DNA of 6,373 nucleotides, taken from contig DMWH01000066.1 of assembly GCA_003483345.1 (NCBI GenBank), positions 3,884-10,256 of the forward strand, given 5' to 3'. This document shows, piece after piece, positions 1 to 5,897 of the stretch. A program made the position numbers and the translations under genes. This DNA is from Clostridiales bacterium (GTDB lineage Bacteria > Bacillota > Clostridia > Tissierellales > Sedimentibacteraceae). Position 1 is the stretch's first letter, and the number at the start of each line of letters is the position of its first letter. The notes below the pieces were generated by a model. The model worked only from the letters and a program-made list of their open reading frames with translations. It had not been told where the DNA came from and did not search any database.

Positions 1-2251
1 TCGTTATTTTTTCTGCTGCAATTTCAGCTACTTTGATTTTATTTTTAAAGAAAGCGGTTTTTTCTTCATAAAAGCTGATTTCCTCTTCAATTTCCGCTAA
101 ACTTCTTGTGTTGTCTTCAATATCTCGTATTTCATGATGTATATCGTTTATATTTTGTAACAGCTTTGTTTTTTCTTCATTTAACTTGAAAATACTAAGT
201 TGAATATCTTGCTTGTCAATTTCTTTGACTTCATCGGAAACATTCAAAGTCCTTTTTTTAAGCTCGTAATAGTCGGTGCTGCCAATTATATTTTCCAAAA
301 TTTTCTCGTAATATTCCCTGCGGTTTAAAAGCTCCTTGTATTTTTCATTCAGCTCAACTGCTTTCTTAAATACTTCTACATCATCCGCACCGTTTGCTTG
401 AAGTATCATTTCCAAGCGTCTTTGCTCAAAGTTTATTTCCTTATCGAGCCTTGTTATATCGCGGTTGATTTGTTCGATTTTTTTGTTTAATTCTTCTGTT
501 TGGAGCTTTACCGTGTCTTTACGCTTATAAGCTTCATTTATTTCAATTATAGTATCTTCTGACAAGGATAAGTTTAAAGTCTTTAAATTGTTATTGAGCC
601 TTTCTTCTATTTTTTTATTATCTGCTGCAATTTCATTGAAAGTAATATCATCATAATTAAGAAGCTTGATTTTTTCTTCGTAAATGTTTTTTTCCTTACT
701 TTTCTCTTGAAATTTATCAGCCATACTATTAAAGTCTTGACAATTGTTTCTTTTTAATATTTCATCTTTTTGTTTATTTAATTCATTGTTTGATAATGTA
801 TAATCAGCAAACTCGCATTCCATACTTTCAATTTCTTTTTTTGCGTTTATTGCAATATTTCTTTTTCTCCATGAAAAAGCATAGAATAAGATCCCTATCA
901 AAAAACCTATTCCGCCGTAATAATAGTTGAAATTATTGTAAAAGTAAGCAAAGTAGCATGATACTGCCGCAGCCGATATGAATGCCGTTCCCAAAAGTCC
1001 CGTAAAAAGGCTTATCCCTCTTTGTTTTTTGCCGAATTTCTTCATCAATTCATAATTTTTGCTATCCGTTAAGACATTATTAATTTCTATTTTATGATTG
1101 AGCTCTTCAACTTCCCTGTAGTCATTAATAAAATTGTTAATTTCGTCTATATTAATTGAATTTATGCTCTCCCTGCCAGTTTTCATCTTCATTTTAAGAG
1201 TGTCTATCTTTTCGTTATTTGCCTTATATATGTCATAATCGATATTTAACTTATCTATATCAAACTCTTCGGGAATATAATTAGACAAATCAGATTCTAT
1301 TAATTCAAGCTCTGAAATGCATTCTTCTTTTTCTTCAATCAATCTTTGCTTATCATTTTTCATTGAAGCCAGACTGCTTTCTGTTTCAGACGCTTCTTTG
1401 TAATCCTCCGCTGATACATTCGTAACATCATCTTCAATTAATTTAAGTTCATCGTTGATATTGTCTATTTCCTTCTTTACAGGCTGAGCTCTCAGGAATT
1501 TTTGCTTCTCCAAAAAAAGTTCATAATCTGAAATTTCCTTTTGTTTTTCTTCAATTTTCATATTCAGCTCATGAATTTTACTTTGAAGCTTTTTCTTTTC
1601 CATTGCCAAAAACATTACCTGTCTGTTTGAATTCATTGAACTTTCTTTGGCATTTCTGAGCTCTTCCAACCTAAGCGAATACTGACCCAGCAGTGTTTTA
1701 TCATTATTTTCGCTTCCCGCTTCTTCTTTGATTCTATACAGGCTTTGCATAATTCTGTCGATTGAAATATCTTCATCTTTTGTATTGCTTAAATTTGTTA
1801 TTTTATTTTTCAGCTCATCAGCCAATTCCTTTTCTGTTTTATTTCCAAGCTGACTGATACTTACTGTATTGTTAAATGATACTCTGTTTATATTAAAGAA
1901 ATGCTCACCCGGAACACCGATACCCTCAACCGAATATTCATTTTCTTTTGTTTCATTTGTTTTTTTGAAAACCTGTATAGTATCTAATAGAAAATCTCTT
2001 GAAATTATATGTTTTTTCTCTTCATCCGCTATTTCAATGCTTCCCTTGTACACGGGGCTGTTCCAAGGTTTATATTTATTATACCGAGATGTATCTTCAT
2101 CAAATCCATACATAACCAACTCAATAAAATTATGTATGGTAGATTTTCCTGTTTCATTTTCACCGAAGATAATATTAAATTTATTGCTAAAATGTATTTT
2201 CCTGTTGATAAACTTTCCAAAGGCTCTTAAATTCAGTCTGTTTATGTACAT
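1..2251 (-). CDS. yhaN: YhaN-like SbcC/Rad50-type AAA ATPase with central membrane hairpin (partial, C-terminus off the left edge)
   Basis: The frame is open from the ATG at 2251 to the window edge, giving 750 visible residues without a stop. The N-terminus is an ABC/SMC-type ATPase lobe: MYINRLNLRAFGKF, then the Walker A loop GENETGKST at residues 30-38. Glu/Lys-rich coiled coil follows at about 165-400 and 465-740. Between them is a hydrophobic hairpin, with segments at about 413-437 and 446-461, the second followed by the basic sequence WRKRN. No CxxC zinc hook is seen in the visible part. The Walker B and signature motifs should lie in the C-terminal lobe beyond the window; B. subtilis YhaN is about 960 residues. 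The gene starts one base after the yhaO-like stop, behind an AAGGTGG ribosome site at 2261-2267. By family it should pair with the YhaO-like protein as an Mre11-Rad50-like complex in DNA processing, probably at the membrane. A general SbcC is less likely because of the hairpin. Confidence 0.87.
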   Translation of the reverse strand, partial: MYINRLNLRAFGKFINRKIHFSNKFNIIFGENETGKSTIHNFIELVMYGFDEDTSRYNKYKPWNSPVYKGSIEIADEEKKHIISRDFLLDTIQVFKKTNETKENEYSVEGIGVPGEHFFNINRVSFNNTVSISQLGNKTEKELADELKNKITNLSNTKDEDISIDRIMQSLYRIKEEAGSENNDKTLLGQYSLRLEELRNAKESSMNSNRQVMFLAMEKKKLQSKIHELNMKIEEKQKEISDYELFLEKQKFLRAQPVKKEIDNINDELKLIEDDVTNVSAEDYKEASETESSLASMKNDKQRLIEEKEECISELELIESDLSNYIPEEFDIDKLNIDYDIYKANNEKIDTLKMKMKTGRESINSINIDEINNFINDYREVEELNHKIEINNVLTDSKNYELMKKFGKKQRGISLFTGLLGTAFISAAAVSCYFAYFYNNFNYYYGGIGFLIGILFYAFSWRKRNIAINAKKEIESMECEFADYTLSNNELNKQKDEILKRNNCQDFNSMADKFQEKSKEKNIYEEKIKLLNYDDITFNEIAADNKKIEERLNNNLKTLNLSLSEDTIIEINEAYKRKDTVKLQTEELNKKIEQINRDITRLDKEINFEQRRLEMILQANGADDVEVFKKAVELNEKYKELLNRREYYEKILENIIGSTDYYELKKRTLNVSDEVKEIDKQDIQLSIFKLNEEKTKLLQNINDIHHEIRDIEDNTRSLAEIEEEISFYEEKTAFFKNKIKVAEIAAEKIT

Positions 2252-2252
2252 T

Positions 2253-3347
2253 TTATTTTACCACCTTTTCTTTTCTGAGAACTTCAAGTCCCAGTTTAAA
2301 TGCCTGCTGCTGTAATTTATCGTCATTATCGTCATTTTTGTCAAATTGAAGTTTATAGCTTTCAATAATATTGAATTCATTGCCTTCATAATTTCTGTTT
2401 TCTGTATCATATATATAATTGTCTTCAAATTCTATATAATAAAAAAACTGTTTTGCCTCATTTTCAATTTCATCCATTGAAATATCGGCATTTACTTCAC
2501 CCGTAAGCTCTATGCGCACATAATCCTTAATGTTGGAAAAAGTATCGCCGGAAAATTTAATCAAATCCAATATTTTATTAAAGCTGTATGAAATATTTAA
2601 TTCAATTTGTCTATTTATAAATTTTCTTTTTGCAATCGGTAAAAATGAGTATTGTGTATTATTTTTTTCCAAGGTTCCCCTTATAATCCCATGTTCGCCT
2701 TCCTCATCAAAAGACAAAGGCTCAGGAGTACCGCAATACACAACATTGTCCGTTATTTGACGGAAGTTATGTCTTCCTCCAAGAGGACAATAATCAAACT
2801 TATTCTTTATTATGTCTATATTAACCGGCAATCTGTCGCTAGAATCGATATCGCAATGAAGCATGAGAATGTTGAGCTTGTTTTCATCAACTGATATGTC
2901 GTAAATGGGCTGGGTTCTTTTATTTTCTGCATGGTTGTCCCAACTTATTGAATAGATGCACAAATTGTTTTCGGGAAAATTCAGTTTCTCAACTGTTTCG
3001 GTATTTTTAATTATGTATACGTTATCCGGCCATTCTATATATTCATACATATTGTTAACATTATAAGGGTCGCTTTGACCGCAGGTAATTATTACATTTG
3101 TGTCCGGTATGGAGCTGAATTTCGAAGAAATTTTATTTAAACTTTTATAGCTTATATATTCTCCGTCCGTTAAATCCCCTGCAATAAACAAATATTGTAC
3201 TTCCTCAATTTTGGCTGTCCTTATAATTTCATCAAAAGAATCCCATAATTCCTGTCTTCTTTTTTTGCGCTCTTTTAAACTGAAATTTTTAATATCGAAT
3301 TTTTTCCCTAAATGCAGGTCAGATGTATGTATAAATTTAAGTTTCAT
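2253..3347 (-). CDS. yhaO: YhaO-like SbcD/Mre11-family metallophosphoesterase with altered active site
   Basis: This 364-residue protein has the calcineurin-like phosphoesterase fold of Mre11/SbcD. Motif I is HTSDLHLG (D10, H12), motif II is AGDLTDG (D58), motif IV is LMLHCD (H164), and the end of the core matches family sequence (YCGTPEPLSFDEEGEHG, about 204-220). Two motifs are abnormal. GNHD is GQSD at 90-93, and the GHxH motif is GGRH at 190-193, keeping only the second His. In Pyrococcus Mre11 terms, the first-metal ligands are retained, while the Asn and one His of the second metal and the catalytic His are replaced. The C-terminal part (about 240-364) would be the capping and partner-binding region and is poorly conserved. 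It is somewhat shorter than B. subtilis YhaO (about 400). The start is supported by AAGGAG at 3353-3358 with a short 5-nt spacer. It sits one base before the yhaN-like gene, so the two are surely co-transcribed. Nuclease activity is uncertain. Confidence 0.85.
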   Translation of the reverse strand: MKLKFIHTSDLHLGKKFDIKNFSLKERKKRRQELWDSFDEIIRTAKIEEVQYLFIAGDLTDGEYISYKSLNKISSKFSSIPDTNVIITCGQSDPYNVNNMYEYIEWPDNVYIIKNTETVEKLNFPENNLCIYSISWDNHAENKRTQPIYDISVDENKLNILMLHCDIDSSDRLPVNIDIIKNKFDYCPLGGRHNFRQITDNVVYCGTPEPLSFDEEGEHGIIRGTLEKNNTQYSFLPIAKRKFINRQIELNISYSFNKILDLIKFSGDTFSNIKDYVRIELTGEVNADISMDEIENEAKQFFYYIEFEDNYIYDTENRNYEGNEFNIIESYKLQFDKNDDNDDKLQQQAFKLGLEVLRKEKVVK

Positions 3348-3379
3348 AGCCGCTCCTTCGATTTACGTGAATATATAAT

Positions 3380-3408
3380 ATTTTACCACAGATAGTATAC
3401 ATCTTCAA
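3380..3408 (-). promoter_or_regulatory. Predicted sigma-A promoter for the yhaO-yhaN unit (extended -10)
   Basis: On the minus strand, TTGAAG (3403-3408) is followed by exactly 17 bases and then TAAAAT (3380-3385). The three bases before the -10 are TGG, making an extended -10 element that can offset the imperfect -35. Transcription would start near 3373, leaving a leader of about 25 nt before the yhaO-like ATG. The promoter lies in the 86-bp gap after the regulator gene. No terminator is visible there, so read-through from the regulator is also possible. Confidence 0.65.
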
Positions 3409-3423
3409 TATGATAGATAAATT

Positions 3424-3436
3424 TAATCATTGATTA
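3424..3436. repeat. Perfect 6-bp inverted repeat over the regulator's stop codon
   Basis: TAATCA and TGATTA flank a single central base, forming a perfect palindrome that includes the stop codon of the Crp/Fnr-like gene. Its centre is about 57 bases upstream of the predicted yhaO start of transcription. That placement could suit an activator site. However, the half-sites are closer together than in usual Crp/Fnr operators, and short AT-rich palindromes are common by chance. There is no U-tract arrangement that would make it a terminator. Confidence 0.25.
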
Positions 3437-4123
3437 GTCTGCCAATTCACAGAGTTTATCCATGTCCAATATTTTAACGGATGAGCGGTAAACTTCAATA
3501 ATGTTATCCTTTTGCATATTGGAAAGCTCCCTTGACAGAGATGGTCTTTTAACATTTAAAAACTCGGCAAGTTCTTGTCTGTTCATGGGCATGTTAAATA
3601 TCATGGAATTTGATTTTTTTTGAAGAGACAAAAGATATACTGCAATTCTGCCCTTTAATGTTTCGGCATTTAGAATATTCATTTTATTATTGAGCATAAC
3701 TATTTTATCGGATAAAATGGTAAGCATGTTTTTTATCAATTGAGCATGGAAGCTGCAGTTGTTAAAGCACATATTGGAAAAGATTTTATAGGGTATTAGC
3801 AATACTTTGCTGTTTCCTGAACTCACAAGGTCATAGGGAGAACTACCTTCGGAAGCATAGATTAAAGCTTCTCCGAATAGGTCATTTTTCTCCAATGTTG
3901 TTACTATAACCCTGTTGCCGTTATATTTTCGGGATTCCAGATTTAATATTCCATCAATTACAATTCCAAGCTTCTTTACTTTTTGGTCCTTTTCAAATAA
4001 AGCATAATTGTCCCTTAAATCTTTAACGGTTGAATTACTGCATTTAAGAACAAATTTTATTTCATCCTCGCTCATATTGAAAAACAGCGGATTATTTTTA
4101 ATTTCTTTAATAACATCTTCCAT
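3434..4123 (-). CDS. Crp/Fnr-family transcriptional regulator
   Basis: This 229-residue DNA-binding regulator has an N-terminal cyclic-nucleotide-binding-like beta barrel (about 13-112), a long dimerisation helix (about 120-152) and a C-terminal winged helix-turn-helix (about 179-210). The HTH reads MNRQELAEFLNV, with recognition helix KRPSLSRELSNM. The effector pocket has a GE pair (84-85) but lacks the Arg-Ser that binds cAMP phosphate in E. coli CRP, so cAMP is unlikely. There is no Fnr-type N-terminal cysteine cluster; cysteines are at 28, 119, 123 and 225, with C119 and C123 close together. I chose the ATG at 4123 because GAAAGG stands 7 nt upstream. An in-frame ATG at 4141 would add six residues but has only a weak ribosome site. 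The gene has its own promoter between the transporter operon and the yhaO-yhaN unit. Its signal and targets are unknown; autoregulation or control of a neighbour is only inference. Confidence 0.88.
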   Translation of the reverse strand: MEDVIKEIKNNPLFFNMSEDEIKFVLKCSNSTVKDLRDNYALFEKDQKVKKLGIVIDGILNLESRKYNGNRVIVTTLEKNDLFGEALIYASEGSSPYDLVSSGNSKVLLIPYKIFSNMCFNNCSFHAQLIKNMLTILSDKIVMLNNKMNILNAETLKGRIAVYLLSLQKKSNSMIFNMPMNRQELAEFLNVKRPSLSRELSNMQKDNIIEVYRSSVKILDMDKLCELAD

Positions 4124-4130
4124 AATAAAA

Positions 4131-4136
4131 CCTTTC
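4131..4136 (-). promoter_or_regulatory. Ribosome binding site that decides the regulator start
   Basis: GAAAGG on the minus strand lies 7 nt before the ATG at 4123 and inside the first codons of the longer alternative that begins at 4141. The upstream ATG has only an AAGACAG-like sequence immediately before it, so the shorter protein is favoured. Confidence 0.6.
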
Positions 4137-4155
4137 TTCATCTGTCTTTGATGAA
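4137..4155. repeat. 6-bp inverted repeat in the regulator's 5' leader
   Basis: TTCATC and GATGAA are perfect inverted repeats separated by 7 bases, directly next to the GAAAGG ribosome site and covering the alternative ATG at 4141. In RNA it would form only a weak hairpin. In DNA it could be an operator downstream of the promoter. No function can be shown from the sequence. Confidence 0.3.
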
Positions 4156-4179
4156 TAACTCGTGGTCGTCAATAACATA

Positions 4180-4208
4180 ATTATACAATACTATCATTTA
4201 GGTGTCAA
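4180..4208 (-). promoter_or_regulatory. Consensus sigma-A promoter of the Crp/Fnr-like gene
   Basis: TTGACA (4203-4208) and TATAAT (4180-4185) on the minus strand are separated by exactly 17 bases, matching the bacterial vegetative consensus at all twelve positions. Transcription would begin near 4173, giving a leader of about 50 nt before the ATG at 4123. The -35 is only two bases beyond the T-tract of the upstream operon's terminator, so the two transcription units are packed tightly. A promoter this strong suggests the regulator is expressed constitutively or is held down by a repressor. Confidence 0.82.
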
Positions 4209-4210
4209 AA

Positions 4211-4243
4211 ACAATAAAAAGGAAGGATAATTATTATCCTTCC
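4211..4243 (-). terminator. Intrinsic terminator of the ABC transporter operon
   Basis: A perfect 10-bp stem (GGAAGGATAA, 4221-4230, with its complement at 4234-4243) closes a 3-base loop. Read on the minus strand it is followed by TTTTTATTGT, the expected U-rich tail. It starts five bases after the stop codon of the ATPase gene, which is a typical position for a Rho-independent terminator. Confidence 0.92.
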
Positions 4244-4248
4244 CTTAG

Positions 4249-5025
4249 CTATACTGCTTCTGTCAGCGGGCTTCCGTAATTTCTAGAGTTATAAATATTC
4301 AGTAACTCCTTCTCCGTTATCTGCCCCTTTCTTAGATCAAGAATTATTTCTCCCTTGTCAAGCATAATAATTCTATCCGAATACATTAGGGCATCTCTTG
4401 CATTGTGAGATATCATCATAGTTGTAATATTTTGAGTTTTTATTAATTCCTGAGTTTTTTCCATTACAAGCCTTGAGGTTTTGGGGTCTAAGGCTGCTGT
4501 GTGCTCATCCAACAAAAGAAGCTGCGGTTTATTCATTGTTGCCATCAGCAAGGACAGTGACTGCCTTTGCCCTCCTGAAAGGTATTTCACTTCCGTATCC
4601 AATTTGGTTTCAAGTCCTAAGTCAAGAGTTCTTAAAATTTCTTTATAAGCTTCGATTTTATTTTTCCTGATTAATTTTCTTAATGTAAATTTCTGACACT
4701 TCTTATCCGACAGGCTTATATTTTCCAATATTGTGAGTGACGGTGAAACGCCTGCCGATGGATTCTGATGCACTCTTCCTATAAACTTAGCCCTTTCGTT
4801 TTCTTTTAAACCGTTGATATTTTTCCCGTTTAATTTTATAATACCTTTCTCCTGCATTAAAAAGCCGCTTATTATGTTAAACAAGGTGCTTTTCCCGCAT
4901 CCGTTTGCTCCCAATATTGCCGTGCATTCTCCCTTGTTTATATGAATGTTGAAATTACTGAATATCCTTATCTCATAATCTGTTCCTTGGTTGAAAGTCT
5001 TCGATAAATTTATTATATCTAACAT
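4249..5025 (-). CDS. ABC transporter ATP-binding protein (COG1101 type, partner of a PF04392 binding protein)
   Basis: This 258-residue cytoplasmic ATPase powers import through the adjacent permease. All nucleotide-binding motifs are intact: Walker A GANGCGKST at 39-47, Q-loop Gln at 87 (VHQNP), signature LSGGQRQ at 149-155, Walker B LLLLDE at 169-174, D-loop AALDP at 177-181 and switch His at 207 (MISH). The phrase GRVHQNPSAGVSPSLTILEN and the DEHTAALDP motif are typical of the ATPases found with PF04392 binding proteins. The length is normal for the family. The ATG at 5025 overlaps the end of the permease gene by 7 nt and has a strong GGAGG at 5033-5037, so translation is coupled. It is the last gene of the operon, followed directly by the terminator. 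Related trios include the predicted tryptophan system TrpXYZ of streptococci; the substrate here is unknown. Confidence 0.92.
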   Translation of the reverse strand: MLDIINLSKTFNQGTDYEIRIFSNFNIHINKGECTAILGANGCGKSTLFNIISGFLMQEKGIIKLNGKNINGLKENERAKFIGRVHQNPSAGVSPSLTILENISLSDKKCQKFTLRKLIRKNKIEAYKEILRTLDLGLETKLDTEVKYLSGGQRQSLSLLMATMNKPQLLLLDEHTAALDPKTSRLVMEKTQELIKTQNITTMMISHNARDALMYSDRIIMLDKGEIILDLRKGQITEKELLNIYNSRNYGSPLTEAV

Positions 5026-5897
5026 TTTACTCCCTCCACGGCTTTTATTTTTCTTGCCTTTCTCATTTTCACAGGGCTGAACGTATTGTAGCTCAAAAAT
5101 ATAATTACTATTGCCGCATTTATTGCTTTCAGGTCTGTCGGTGCAAGGCCTAAATCAATCGCTAGGGCTCCAATGAATTTATATATTAAGGCTCCCATAA
5201 TTGCCCTTGTCGTCATCTTTAATATTCGGCTGTTTCTTAATACTGTATCGCCCACAATTATTGAAGCTATTGCCACCACTATTATCCCGGTTCCCATTGA
5301 TATTTCCGAAAAACCCTGGTATTGTGCCATCAAAGCTCCGCTTAACGATACTAATCCGTTTGAAAGCATTAATCCTATCAATTTGTATTTGTTTGAATTC
5401 TCTCCCAAGGATTTAACCAATGTTTCATTGTCTCCGGTTGCTATTAACAAATACCCCACTTCGGTTTTTAAAAATAAATCCATTAATATCTTTACGGCAA
5501 GAACTATCAGTATAAGCACTATTACGGGTCGGAATCCGTCAAATATTGAATCATAGCTTGTTAGCCCTATATTTGATCTGCCGTTTAATCTTAAGTTTGC
5601 CGAATATAATATGGTTGCTGTAAGAATCCCCGATAACAAAGCTCTTATTCTTAGTTTAATGTTTAATGTGTATGTTAACAGTCCTGCCAAAGTTCCCAGG
5701 ATAAAGGTTAAAAGCGTGCTTATAATAGGAGAGAAGCCTGTGGTAATGAATTTAGCAAATATAAATGCTCCCATCGGGAATGTTCCTTCAACGGACATAT
5801 CTGCAAAATCAAGTATTTTAAATGTAATAATAACTCCTATTGCTAATACGGAAAAAATTAAACCTTGTTCAATTGATGTAAGAATTAATGTATTCAT
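5019..5897 (-). CDS. ABC transporter permease (COG4120 type, BPD_transp_2 fold)
   Basis: This 292-residue integral membrane protein has about eight or nine hydrophobic segments, roughly at 7-27, 37-53, 56-79, 84-100, 122-142, 171-192, 200-217, 230-249 and 257-272. It ends in a basic cytoplasmic tail (KMRKARKIK), as the positive-inside rule predicts. Family signatures are visible near the N-terminus (LDFADMSVEGTFPMGAF, about 29-45) and in the cytoplasmic loop that contacts the ATPase (EVGYLLIATGDNE, about 146-158). It would form the channel for the substrate delivered by the upstream binding protein. Its ATG overlaps the stop of the binding-protein gene as ATGA. The best ribosome site, AAGGAG at 5911-5916, lies 13 nt away, so initiation probably relies on coupling. 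No unusual features or truncation are seen. Confidence 0.92.
   Translation of the reverse strand: MNTLILTSIEQGLIFSVLAIGVIITFKILDFADMSVEGTFPMGAFIFAKFITTGFSPIISTLLTFILGTLAGLLTYTLNIKLRIRALLSGILTATILYSANLRLNGRSNIGLTSYDSIFDGFRPVIVLILIVLAVKILMDLFLKTEVGYLLIATGDNETLVKSLGENSNKYKLIGLMLSNGLVSLSGALMAQYQGFSEISMGTGIIVVAIASIIVGDTVLRNSRILKMTTRAIMGALIYKFIGALAIDLGLAPTDLKAINAAIVIIFLSYNTFSPVKMRKARKIKAVEGVKC

Noticed and set aside
1869..2315. Plus-strand open frame of 148 codons across the yhaO-yhaN junction
   Set aside because: It lies opposite two well-supported minus-strand genes, resembles no family, is rich in Phe/Leu/Ser as antisense of Glu/Lys-rich coding sequence, and has no supporting promoter or ribosome site that I can see.
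3348..3433. Possible terminator after the regulator gene
   Set aside because: The only hairpin candidate is the AT-only-ended 6-bp palindrome with a one-base loop and no U-tract, which cannot act as an intrinsic terminator.
4142..4210. Riboswitch or small RNA in the gap upstream of the regulator
   Set aside because: The gap is filled by the promoter and a short leader; there is no extended conserved structure or second terminator.
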